DNA from: Streptomyces sp. JJ66
Lineage (GTDB): Bacteria > Actinomycetota > Actinomycetes > Streptomycetales > Streptomycetaceae
Direction of reading: 5' to 3'
Length of the DNA: 46,338 bases
Assembly: GCF_019303495.1 (NCBI RefSeq)
Contig: NZ_JAEVFI010000031.1
Span: 3,669-50,006, forward strand
This document shows, in pieces, positions 40,908 through 46,338 of this stretch. Both the position numbers and the translations under genes were made by a program. The notes beneath the pieces were generated by a model that saw only the letters and a program-made list of their open reading frames with translations, had not been told where the DNA came from and did not search any database. How positions within the stretch are numbered: the stretch's first letter is position 1; each line of letters begins with the position of its first letter.

Positions 40908-41366
40908 TCAGATGCCGTGCTTCTTCAGAATCGCCTCGATCTCGGAGAAGTCCTCGCCGCCCCCTGGGGGCTTGTTCGCCGGAGCGACGGCGGGACGGCT
41001 GCGCTCGGCCGGGCTCTGGGCGCCCTGTCCGGCCGGGGACTCGGCCCGCCGCGCTGCCCGGCCGCCGCCGCGCCGGGCGGAGCGGGCGCCCGCGAACCGG
41101 GCGGCGACGTACAGGACGACCGCGAGCGCCAGGACGGCGAACCCGGTCCACACCTGCGGGTCAACAACCAGGTCAGCGGCCCAGGAACCGGCGGCACGGC
41201 CGACTTCTCCGGCCAGGCCCAGCAGGCCGGAGAGGGCGAGCCCGATCGGCAGCAGCGCGACCGCCGCGATCCGGGTCGCGCGGACGAAGCGGCGCCGCCA
41301 GGCCGTCAGGAAGGCGATGGCGAGCCCGGCTGCGGAAAGTGCGGCGCACACGGTCAGGGTCAGCAT
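40908..41366 (-). CDS. small membrane protein of unknown function
   Basis: With ATG 41366 as start the product has 152 residues: three helices (LTLTVCAALSAAGLAIAFL, IAAVALLPIGLALSGLLGLA, WTGFAVLALAVVLYVAARF), then an Arg/Ala/Pro-rich cytoplasmic segment, ending DFSEIEAILKKHGI. The sharply defined C-terminus suggests a conserved contact site. GGAGGTG lies about 12 bases before ATG; upstream in-frame starts at 41387 (ATG) and 41381 (GTG) are possible. It diverges from the DsbA-like gene. I do not recognise the family. Confidence 0.7.
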   Translation of the reverse strand: MLTLTVCAALSAAGLAIAFLTAWRRRFVRATRIAAVALLPIGLALSGLLGLAGEVGRAAGSWAADLVVDPQVWTGFAVLALAVVLYVAARFAGARSARRGGGRAARRAESPAGQGAQSPAERSRPAVAPANKPPGGGEDFSEIEAILKKHGI

Positions 41367-41424
41367 GTATCCATCGTGCACCTCCATGGCGGGTGCGGTC
41401 ATGCCCTGCTGACAGACTGCCCGC

Positions 41425-41934
41425 ATGACAGACGCCTCCGACGCCCCCGCCCGCCCCGTGCTCGACGCGTGGTTCGACCTGCAGTGCCCGGACTGCCACA
41501 CCGCGCTGGGCGACCTGACCGCGCTGCGGGAGCGGTACGGGCCACGGCTGGAGATCCGGGTGCGGCACTTCCCGCTGGCGAAGCACCGGCACGCCTACGC
41601 GGCGGCGCAGGCCGCCGAGGAGGCGTTCGCGCAGGGGCGCGGCGAGGAGTACGTCGAAGCGCTGCTGCCGCGCGGCGCGGAGCTGGGCAGGCGGGGTGAG
41701 CCGGTGCTGCTGGAGGTCGCGGCTCAGCTGGGGCTGGACGTGGACGAGGTGGAGACGTGCCTCATCGACGGGCGGCACCTGCTGGCGGTGGACGCCGACC
41801 AGGCTGAGGCGAAGGCGCTGGGCGTCACCGGCACCCCGTCCTACGTCATCGCCGGTGAGCGGCTGGACGGTGGCCGGAGCCAGGAGGGGCTGCGGGAGCG
41901 GATCGCGCAGCGGGTGGACCGGCTGCTGGGCTGA
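41425..41934 (+). CDS. DsbA family thioredoxin-fold protein
   Basis: The 169-residue product has the redox motif CPDC in WFDLQCPDCHTALGD, a helical insert, and the cis-proline loop TGTPSYVIAGERLDG: a complete DsbA/FrnE-like thioredoxin fold. There is no signal peptide or membrane helix, so it is cytoplasmic, unlike classical DsbA. Start: ATG 41425 with no Shine-Dalgarno; CAGACT lies six bases before the codon and a leaderless transcript is possible. It is convergent with pabC. Substrate unknown. Confidence 0.88.
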   Translation: MTDASDAPARPVLDAWFDLQCPDCHTALGDLTALRERYGPRLEIRVRHFPLAKHRHAYAAAQAAEEAFAQGRGEEYVEALLPRGAELGRRGEPVLLEVAAQLGLDVDEVETCLIDGRHLLAVDADQAEAKALGVTGTPSYVIAGERLDGGRSQEGLRERIAQRVDRLLG

Positions 41935-41955
41935 GCGCGGCGCTGGCGGGGGCCG

Positions 41956-42021
41956 TCACAGCAGCGGCTTGGCGTAGTGGTGGACGGCTGGGCCAAAGAC
42001 GTACCAGCGCAGGGGCGTCAG
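41956..42021 (-). other. short coding-like segment after pabC, possible gene remnant
   Basis: In a frame different from pabC the minus strand reads LTPLRWYVFGPAVHHYAKPLL then TGA. Third positions are G or C in 19 of 21 codons and the residues (WY, HHY) are unlike GC-driven shadow frames. No ATG, GTG or TTG lies near it in frame. It could be the 3' end of a decayed gene or chance. Confidence 0.2.
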
Positions 42022-42842
42022 GGGTCGAGATCGGCGGCGGAACGCTCCTCGAAGGTGCGCATAGCCTCCGCGGTGACCAGCCCCGGCGCGGCGGGCAGGT
42101 CGCGGCCGTTCAGGCGGCGCACGGCCTGGACGTCGCGCAGGGAGGAGGTGAGGAAGATCTCCTCGGCCCGGTCCAGGGCGTCCAGCGGCAGGTCGGTCTC
42201 CTTCGCCCCGCTCCACTGGAGCACCAGGGCGCGGGTGATGCCCGCGAGGCAGCCGGAGGCGAGCGGCGGAGTGTGCAATGCGCCGTCGAGGACGACGAAG
42301 ACGTTGGAGCCGGTGCCCTCGCACAGCCGTCCGGCGCTGTTGCCGAACAGCGCCTCGGAGGCACCGTGGCTGCGGGCCTGGGCGAGGGCGACGACGTTCT
42401 CCGCGTAGGAGGTGGTCTTCAGCCCGGTGAGCGCGCCGCGCTCGTTGCGCGTCCACGGCACGGTGACGGCGGCGGTGGTGTCCGGGCGCCGGTGGGCGGC
42501 GGCCGCGGCGACCACGAGGGTGGGACCGGCCTCGCCCCGGTCCGAGCCCAGCGGGGACGGGCCGCCGGTGTAGGTGATGCGCAGCCGGCCCAGCGGCATC
42601 GGGTTGGCGTCCAGGACGGCGGCGCAGGCGCGGCGGACCTCGTCGGCGTCGGGCTCGGGCAGCCCGAGGCCGCGTGCGGAGGCGGCGAGCCGGTCCAGGT
42701 GGCGGGTGAGGGCGAACGGGCGGCCGGCGATGGCCTTGACCGTCTCGAAGACGCCGTCCCCGACGGTGAGCCCGTGGTCGAACACCGAGACGCGCGCGGT
42801 GTCCGCGTCCCGCAGCTTCCCGTCCAGCCAGATCAGCGGCAC
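42018..42842 (-). CDS. pabC: aminodeoxychorismate lyase (class IV aminotransferase)
   Basis: PLP enzyme that releases pyruvate from 4-amino-4-deoxychorismate to give p-aminobenzoate for folate. The 274-residue product has the fold-type IV pattern: VSVFDHGLTVGDGVFET, the PLP lysine in LTGLKTTSYAENV, and EALFGNSAGRLCEGTGSNVFVV. Start: GTG 42842 with GGAGGT six bases upstream, three bases after the pabB stop. A branched-chain aminotransferase is the alternative, but pairing with pabB makes PabC likely. Confidence 0.88.
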   Translation of the reverse strand: MPLIWLDGKLRDADTARVSVFDHGLTVGDGVFETVKAIAGRPFALTRHLDRLAASARGLGLPEPDADEVRRACAAVLDANPMPLGRLRITYTGGPSPLGSDRGEAGPTLVVAAAAAHRRPDTTAAVTVPWTRNERGALTGLKTTSYAENVVALAQARSHGASEALFGNSAGRLCEGTGSNVFVVLDGALHTPPLASGCLAGITRALVLQWSGAKETDLPLDALDRAEEIFLTSSLRDVQAVRRLNGRDLPAAPGLVTAEAMRTFEERSAADLDP

Positions 42843-42845
42843 GGC

Positions 42846-43898
42846 CTACCTCCCGCTCGCTCGGTGCGCGTGTGCCCCCGACGCTACCGCGAGCAGCCGG
42901 GATGCCTTCAGCTCGGTCTCCGCCCACTCGCGTTCGGGGTCGGAGCCCCAGGTGATGCCCGCGCCGGTGCCGAAGCGCACGACGGCGCCGCCGGACGCGG
43001 TGCGGTCGAGCCAGAAGGTGCGGATGCCCACGGCCAGCTCGCCGGTGCGGCGGTCGGCGTCCACCCAGCCGACACCACCGCAGTACGGCCCGCGCGGCGC
43101 GGTCTCCAGCGCGTCGATGATGCGCAGCGCGCTGGACTTGGGGGCGCCGGTGACCGAGCCGGGCGGAAAGGTGGCCGCCAGCAGCTCCGCCCACCCGGTG
43201 CCCTCGGCCAGCTCACCGCGCACCGTGGAGACGAGGTGCACGAGGCCGGGGTGCTCTTCGACGGCGCACAGCGCGGGGACGGTGACGCTGCCGGCGGCGC
43301 AGACGCGGCCCAGGTCGTTGCGGACCAGATCGACGATCATCACGTTCTCGGCGTGGTCCTTGTCCAGCAGGTCGGCGGCGGTGCGTCCGGTGCCCTTGAT
43401 CGGCCCGGAGTGCAGCGTGCGCCCGGTGCGGCGCACGTACAGCTCCGGGGAGGCGGTCGCGACCTCGACACCGTGGGCGGGCAGGTGCACGGTGCCCGCG
43501 TAGGGGGCGGGGTTGCCGTGGGCGAGGCGGGTGGTGAGCGCGTCCATGTCCGAGCGCTCGGCGTCGGGCAGCGGCGCGCTCAGCACCCGGCAGAGGTTGG
43601 CCTGATACACCTCTCCGCCCGCGATGTGCTCGCGGATGCGCCGCACGCCCGCGAGGTAGGCGGGGCGGTCGAGCGAAGACGTCCATGCCCGCGGGGCCGG
43701 GCCACGCCAGCGGTCGGCCGGAGCCGGACGCGGGTCGGGCCGGACGTCGCCGAAGCGGGCGCACACGACGCGTCCTTCGAAGTCGGCGACGACGGCCCAC
43801 CATCCGCGGGAGTCGAGAGCCTGCGGGTCGTCGGTGACATCCCGCAGGTCGGAGGCGACGAGGCCGCCGAAGCGGGCGAAAGGGGCCGGATCGAGCAC
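42846..43898 (-). CDS. pabB: aminodeoxychorismate synthase component I (chorismate-binding)
   Basis: Converts chorismate and ammonia to 4-amino-4-deoxychorismate. The 350-residue product is almost only the catalytic domain: GGEVYQANLCRVL, SGPIKGTGRT, ENVMIVDLVRNDLGRV, FPPGSVTGAPK and YCGGVGWVD are the chorismate-binding signatures. The N-terminal part of full-size PabB is short, and no pabA glutaminase is adjacent. Start: GTG 43898 without a Shine-Dalgarno, but TAGACT lies seven bases upstream, so it is probably leaderless. Anthranilate synthase component I is less likely given the partner pabC. Confidence 0.9.
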   Translation of the reverse strand: MLDPAPFARFGGLVASDLRDVTDDPQALDSRGWWAVVADFEGRVVCARFGDVRPDPRPAPADRWRGPAPRAWTSSLDRPAYLAGVRRIREHIAGGEVYQANLCRVLSAPLPDAERSDMDALTTRLAHGNPAPYAGTVHLPAHGVEVATASPELYVRRTGRTLHSGPIKGTGRTAADLLDKDHAENVMIVDLVRNDLGRVCAAGSVTVPALCAVEEHPGLVHLVSTVRGELAEGTGWAELLAATFPPGSVTGAPKSSALRIIDALETAPRGPYCGGVGWVDADRRTGELAVGIRTFWLDRTASGGAVVRFGTGAGITWGSDPEREWAETELKASRLLAVASGAHAHRASGR

Positions 43899-43905
43899 GC
43901 TGTCG

Positions 43906-43911
43906 AGTCTA
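43906..43911 (-). promoter_or_regulatory. -10 element for a leaderless pabB mRNA
   Basis: TAGACT on the minus strand ends seven bases before GTG 43898. A -35 is not clear; TTCACC is present at a short 14-base spacing. Confidence 0.6.
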
Positions 43912-43937
43912 GGACGAGCACGCAGGGTGAACGGAAT

Positions 43938-43965
43938 TTGAGCTGGCCGGGGAATCCGCTAAAGT
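43938..43965 (+). promoter_or_regulatory. promoter of the tRNA Gly-Cys-Val operon
   Basis: TTGAGC (43938-43943), 16 bases, TAAAGT (43960-43965). It lies about 40 bases before tRNA-Gly and diverges from pabB. Confidence 0.65.
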
Positions 43966-44006
43966 TCAACACGTCGCCGGGCCACGGCAGTGGCCGGGAG
44001 ACGTCT

Positions 44007-44079
44007 GCGGACGTGGCTCAGCTGGTAGAGCATCACCTTGCCAAGGTGAGGGTCGCGAGTTCGAATCTCGTCGTCCGCT
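44007..44079 (+). tRNA. tRNA-Gly (anticodon GCC)
   Basis: 73 bases: acceptor GCGGACG/CGTCCGC, D-arm TGGCTCAGCTGGTAGAGC, anticodon loop TTGCCAA (GCC), T-arm loop GTTCGAA, discriminator T. First gene of the operon; CCA not encoded. Confidence 0.97.
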
Positions 44080-44110
44080 CGACAGTGCGGGGCTCGCGCC
44101 TCGCATGCCT

Positions 44111-44181
44111 GGTGGAGTGGCCGAGAGGCGAGGCAACGGCCTGCAAAGCCGTCTACACGGGTTCAAATCCCGTCTCCACCT
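44111..44181 (+). tRNA. tRNA-Cys (anticodon GCA)
   Basis: 71 bases: acceptor GGTGGAG/CTCCACC, anticodon loop CTGCAAA (GCA), T-arm loop GTTCAAA, discriminator T as expected for Cys. It follows tRNA-Gly by 31 bases and precedes the first tRNA-Val by four. Confidence 0.97.
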
Positions 44182-44185
44182 CCAC

Positions 44186-44257
44186 GGACGATTAGCTCAG
44201 CGGGAGAGCGCTTCCCTGACACGGAAGAGGTCACTGGTTCAATCCCAGTATCGTCCA
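44186..44257 (+). tRNA. tRNA-Val (anticodon GAC), copy 1
   Basis: 72 bases: acceptor GGACGAT/ATCGTCC, anticodon stem CTTCC/GGAAG, loop CTGACAC (GAC, reads GUC/GUU), T-arm loop GTTCAAT. First of three tandem copies. Confidence 0.97.
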
Positions 44258-44280
44258 CTGGTCCCTCGCGGACCCTTCCC

Positions 44281-44352
44281 GCGCGATTAGCTCAGCGGGA
44301 GAGCGCTTCCCTGACACGGAAGAGGTCACTGGTTCAATCCCAGTATCGCGCA
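44281..44352 (+). tRNA. tRNA-Val (anticodon GAC), copy 2 with altered acceptor stem
   Basis: Same as copies 1 and 3 except the acceptor is GCGCGAT/ATCGCGC: pairs 2-71 and 3-70 are changed on both sides, so pairing is kept. The spacer before it is 23 bases and nearly identical to the next. Confidence 0.97.
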
Positions 44353-44374
44353 CTGTCCCTCGCGGACCCTTCCC

Positions 44375-44446
44375 GGACGATTAGCTCAGCGGGAGAGCGC
44401 TTCCCTGACACGGAAGAGGTCACTGGTTCAATCCCAGTATCGTCCA
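44375..44446 (+). tRNA. tRNA-Val (anticodon GAC), copy 3
   Basis: Identical to copy 1 over 72 bases. The 22-base spacer before it differs from the previous spacer by one missing base in a GG run. Confidence 0.97.
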
Positions 44447-44453
44447 CCGCGAC

Positions 44454-44481
44454 GAGCCCCCGGCCTGCTGGCCGGGGGCTC
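44454..44481 (+). terminator. tRNA operon terminator
   Basis: A perfect 12-bp GC stem (44454-44465 and 44470-44481) with a TGCT loop begins seven bases after the last tRNA. Confidence 0.9.
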
Positions 44482-44552
44482 ACGTGTGTGCGGGCGGGTG
44501 CCGTCCGGCGGGTGCGGTCCGGCCGGGTGTGCGGCCACCGGCCACGGCACGA

Positions 44553-44583
44553 GGCCCGGGCAGCCGCCTGGGCTGCCCGGGCC
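44553..44583. terminator. 13-bp hairpin in the gap after the tRNA operon
   Basis: A perfect 13-bp stem (44553-44565 and 44571-44583) with a 5-base loop. It can be a back-up terminator for either the tRNA operon or the facing small gene. Confidence 0.55.
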
Positions 44584-44639
44584 TGCCTGCCGTCCGCCGT
44601 TCCCCGTCCCCACGGGGTGCGTGTACCGGAACATCCCCA

Positions 44640-44660
44640 GCCCGGGCCGCTCTCCCGGGC
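44640..44660 (-). terminator. terminator of the small membrane protein gene
   Basis: A perfect 7-bp GC stem (44640-44646 and 44654-44660) with a 7-base loop, 11 bases beyond the stop at 44672. Confidence 0.5.
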
Positions 44661-44671
44661 CCGGGGCGCGG

Positions 44672-44896
44672 TCAGCGCCCCAGCATTCCGGCTACGGACG
44701 ACGCCTGGGTGACCACGGCCTCCACCCCGCCGAAGAGCACGGCGAGCAGGAGGGCCAGCGGCAGGACCATGGCCACGGCGACCAGCGGGTGCCGTGTCTG
44801 CGCGGGCCTTTCACCACCGGTCGCGGCGAGTGCGGAGACCAGTCCGGTGAGCCGCTGCCGCGTCCGGACGGCCGGGCGCCCTGCCGTGTCCGCCAT
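44672..44896 (-). CDS. small single-pass membrane protein (74 residues)
   Basis: The product begins MADTAGRPAVRTRQRLTGLVSAL, then a hydrophilic linker, then one transmembrane helix (PLVAVAMVLPLALLLAVLFGG), and a short end VEAVVTQASSVAGMLGR. Start: ATG 44896 with AGGGAG eight bases upstream; GTG 44905 is also in frame but too near the Shine-Dalgarno. No function is recognised. A terminator follows and TAGCGT on the minus strand near 44980-44985 is a possible -10. It diverges from the kinase gene. Confidence 0.7.
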   Translation of the reverse strand: MADTAGRPAVRTRQRLTGLVSALAATGGERPAQTRHPLVAVAMVLPLALLLAVLFGGVEAVVTQASSVAGMLGR

Positions 44897-45414
44897 GATC
44901 GTCACTCCCTGTTCGCGTCCAGGGCGGCGGGTGGGTGACCTCGGGGGACGAGTGCGTGCACCCGCCGCTTGTCCCCAACGCTATGCGGGGGCGGGGGCGG
45001 GGGCGTCATGCGTGCGTACCGACCCCTGGGCATCCCTCAGGAGGACCTGAGACCCGGGCGAGTAGTCCCCAGGGTGGACGGCGCTCCCCCCGGCCCCAGG
45101 GTTGCCCCGGAGGGGAACCGGAGGGGAAACCACAGCCAGTCCTTGGACGGCCTGAACACGCCTTTCTCACAGCGAAGTTGGTGACTTCGATCACCTGGAT
45201 CAGCGGGCAGGCGCGGTGCCTGTTGGGGTGTCAGGTGGCGTGCGTCACACGGGGATTGAGCTGGCATATGCCCAGGGCAGCGGGCCCGGCCCGGGTAATC
45301 CGTCCGGTGGCGCGTGCGCGGCCTGGCGGCGCTCAGGGGTGGCAGTCCGTAAGCTGTGATCCGTCAGAGGATGGGCACGTGGGGCCTCCCCACCGGAGGA
45401 GGTAGGGGAAGGAC
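44897..45414. other. 518-base divergent intergenic region
   Basis: No gene is supported here. It holds three G5 tracts in a row (44987-45004, GGGGGC repeated three times), the dyad GTGACTTCGATCAC near 45181-45194, and a possible kinase -10 TAAGCT at 45350-45355. Confidence 0.5.
45180..45195. promoter_or_regulatory. GGTGA-N6-TCACC dyad upstream of the kinase gene
   Basis: GGTGACTTCGATCACC has perfect GGTGA/TCACC half-sites six bases apart. Its GTGA-N6-TCAC core has the spacing of Crp-family sites and the half-sites also recall the BldD pattern AGTGA-Nm-TCACC. It lies 220 bases before the kinase start. Confidence 0.4.
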
Positions 45415-46338
45415 ATGGCGATGATGCGGCTCCGGCGTGAGGACCCGCGAGTCGTCGGCTCGTTCAAGCTCCACCGGCGGCTGGGCGCCGGCGGTATGGG
45501 TGTGGTGTACCTGGGGTCGGACAAGCGCGGCCAGCGGGTCGCGCTCAAGGTCATCCGTCCGGATCTCGCCGAGGACCAGGAGTTCCGTTCGCGGTTCGCC
45601 CGTGAGGTGTCGGCGGCCCGCCGCATCCGCGGCGGCTGCACGGCCCGGCTGGTGGCCGCCGATCTGGACGCAGACCGGCCGTGGTTCGCCACCCAGTACG
45701 TGCCCGGCCCCTCCCTGCACGACAAGGTGCACGAGGGCGGTCCGCTGCCCCCGGCGCAGGTGGCGGCGATCGGCGCCGCGCTGGCCGAGGGGCTGGTCGC
45801 GGTGCACGAGGCGGGTGTCGTACACCGCGACCTCAAGCCGTCCAACATCCTGCTGTCCCCCAAGGGCCCGCGCATCATCGACTTCGGCATCGCCTGGGCG
45901 ACGGGCGCGAGCACGCTGACGCACGTAGGCACGGCCGTCGGTTCGCCCGGTTTTCTCGCGCCCGAACAGGTGCGCGGCGCCGTGGTACAGCCCGCGACGG
46001 ACGTCTTCTCACTCGGCGCCACGCTGGCCTACGCGGCCACCGGGGACTCGCCGTTCGGGCAGGGAAGTTCCGAGGTCATGCTCTACCGGGTGGTGCACGA
46101 GGAGGCGCAGCTGCACCTGGTGCCGCCCGCGCTCGCGCCCATCGTGCAGGCGTGCCTGGCGAAGGCCGCCGAGACTCGTCCGACCACGCTGCAACTCTCG
46201 CTGCGGCTCAAGGAGATCGCAGCGCGCGAGGCCCGGGGGCTGCCGGACGCCACCGAGCAGGCGCCAGCGCCGCGTCCCGCCGCGCGCCGGGCGGCCGAAC
46301 CCGCGCGGCGCCGCCCCGGGCGTCCGCCCCGGGCGGCG
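45415..46338 (+). CDS. serine/threonine protein kinase (5' part, runs off the window)
   Basis: Hanks-type kinase; 308 codons are present and the frame is open at the window end. Visible motifs: glycine loop LGAGGMGVVYLG (residues 23-34), ATP-binding lysine K45, catalytic VVHRDLKPSN (D139, K141, N144), DFGIAW (156-161), activation segment GTAVGSPGFLAPEQV, and a proline/alanine/arginine-rich linker beginning near residue 285. No transmembrane helix is reached before the edge. Start: ATG 45415 matches the MAMMRLRRED start I recall for streptomycete orthologues; ATG 45421 or 45424 would sit better behind AAGGA. Confidence 0.93.
   Translation, partial: MAMMRLRREDPRVVGSFKLHRRLGAGGMGVVYLGSDKRGQRVALKVIRPDLAEDQEFRSRFAREVSAARRIRGGCTARLVAADLDADRPWFATQYVPGPSLHDKVHEGGPLPPAQVAAIGAALAEGLVAVHEAGVVHRDLKPSNILLSPKGPRIIDFGIAWATGASTLTHVGTAVGSPGFLAPEQVRGAVVQPATDVFSLGATLAYAATGDSPFGQGSSEVMLYRVVHEEAQLHLVPPALAPIVQACLAKAAETRPTTLQLSLRLKEIAAREARGLPDATEQAPAPRPAARRAAEPARRRPGRPPRAA

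Noticed and set aside
42018..43898. pabB-pabC as part of an antibiotic (p-aminobenzoate-derived) cluster
   Set aside because: No polyketide, peptide or tailoring genes are next to it; folate supply explains the pair.
44186..44446. Regular 94-95 base repeat resembling an array
   Set aside because: The repeat unit is a tRNA-Val gene with spacer, not a CRISPR repeat; there are no unique spacers and no cas genes.
44007..44481. tRNA cluster as a phage or element integration site
   Set aside because: No integrase, no displaced tRNA 3' end and no direct repeat of a tRNA end is seen nearby.

Overview
The window is high-GC actinobacterial DNA, almost certainly from Streptomyces or a close relative. 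Base composition is strongly GC-rich and coding genes have G or C at nearly every third codon position. GTG starts are common and neighbouring genes often overlap as GTGA or TGATG. The decisive marker is ssgB (39491-39904), whose product reads as the SsgB sporulation protein that is almost invariant in sporulating streptomycetes. From memory, and not checked by search, the order aroE-mltG-ruvX-alaS / rpsD / rarA / hisS / relA-apt-secF-secD-yajC / ruvBAC-yebC-pdxT-pdxS / pimA-acyltransferase-pgsA / HIT-thrS follows the S. coelicolor SCO1498-SCO1541 region and is also largely kept in Mycobacterium. This is chromosomal core, not an island.

Layout. 93-6667 (minus): DUF948 gene, DUF6167 gene, alaS, ruvX, mltG and aroE, mostly overlapping and probably one operon. 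6971-8495: rpsD (minus) and a DUF2470 haem/iron-type gene (plus) diverge around a near-consensus iron box. 8533-12652 (minus): rarA, a VKOR membrane protein, hisS and a metallo-beta-lactamase-fold hydrolase. 12878-15110 (plus): a membrane-anchored cyclophilin and a DUF349 coiled-coil protein, facing relA across a hairpin-rich 330-bp gap. 15442-22481 (minus): relA, then the yajC-secD-secF-apt operon. 22729-27640 (minus): ruvB, ruvA, ruvC, yebC, pdxT and pdxS. 27884-31547 (minus): a LemA-like protein and the phosphatidylinositol-mannoside set pimA, acyltransferase, pgsA.

31808-35916 (plus): two genes set into this otherwise minus-strand block, an EF-G-like GTPase with degenerate motifs and a 581-residue membrane protein of unknown role. 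35963-38740 (minus): a HIT protein (probable Ap4A phosphorylase) and thrS. 38932-39241 (minus): two identical tRNA-Val(CAC) genes, each with its own terminator. 39491-41934: ssgB, a CGNR zinc-finger protein, two small membrane proteins and a DsbA-like protein. 42018-43898 (minus): pabB and pabC. 44007-44446 (plus): a tRNA operon Gly-Cys-Val-Val-Val. 44672-46338: a small membrane protein and the 5' part of a serine/threonine kinase.

The genes serve translation (rpsD, alaS, hisS, thrS, seven tRNAs), stringent and nucleotide signalling (relA, probably the HIT protein), recombination and repair (ruvABC, rarA), Sec export, PLP and folate precursors, PI-mannoside lipids, cell-wall synthesis (mltG) and sporulation (ssgB). 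I found no mobile element, CRISPR array, prophage or biosynthetic cluster, and nothing I would call a new defence or metabolic system. The best leads are regulatory or small-scale: the iron box shared with a ribosomal protein gene, the degenerate EF-G paralogue and its repeat-bearing flanks, the pdxS-upstream palindrome, the SecD insert and the tRNA-Val triplication.
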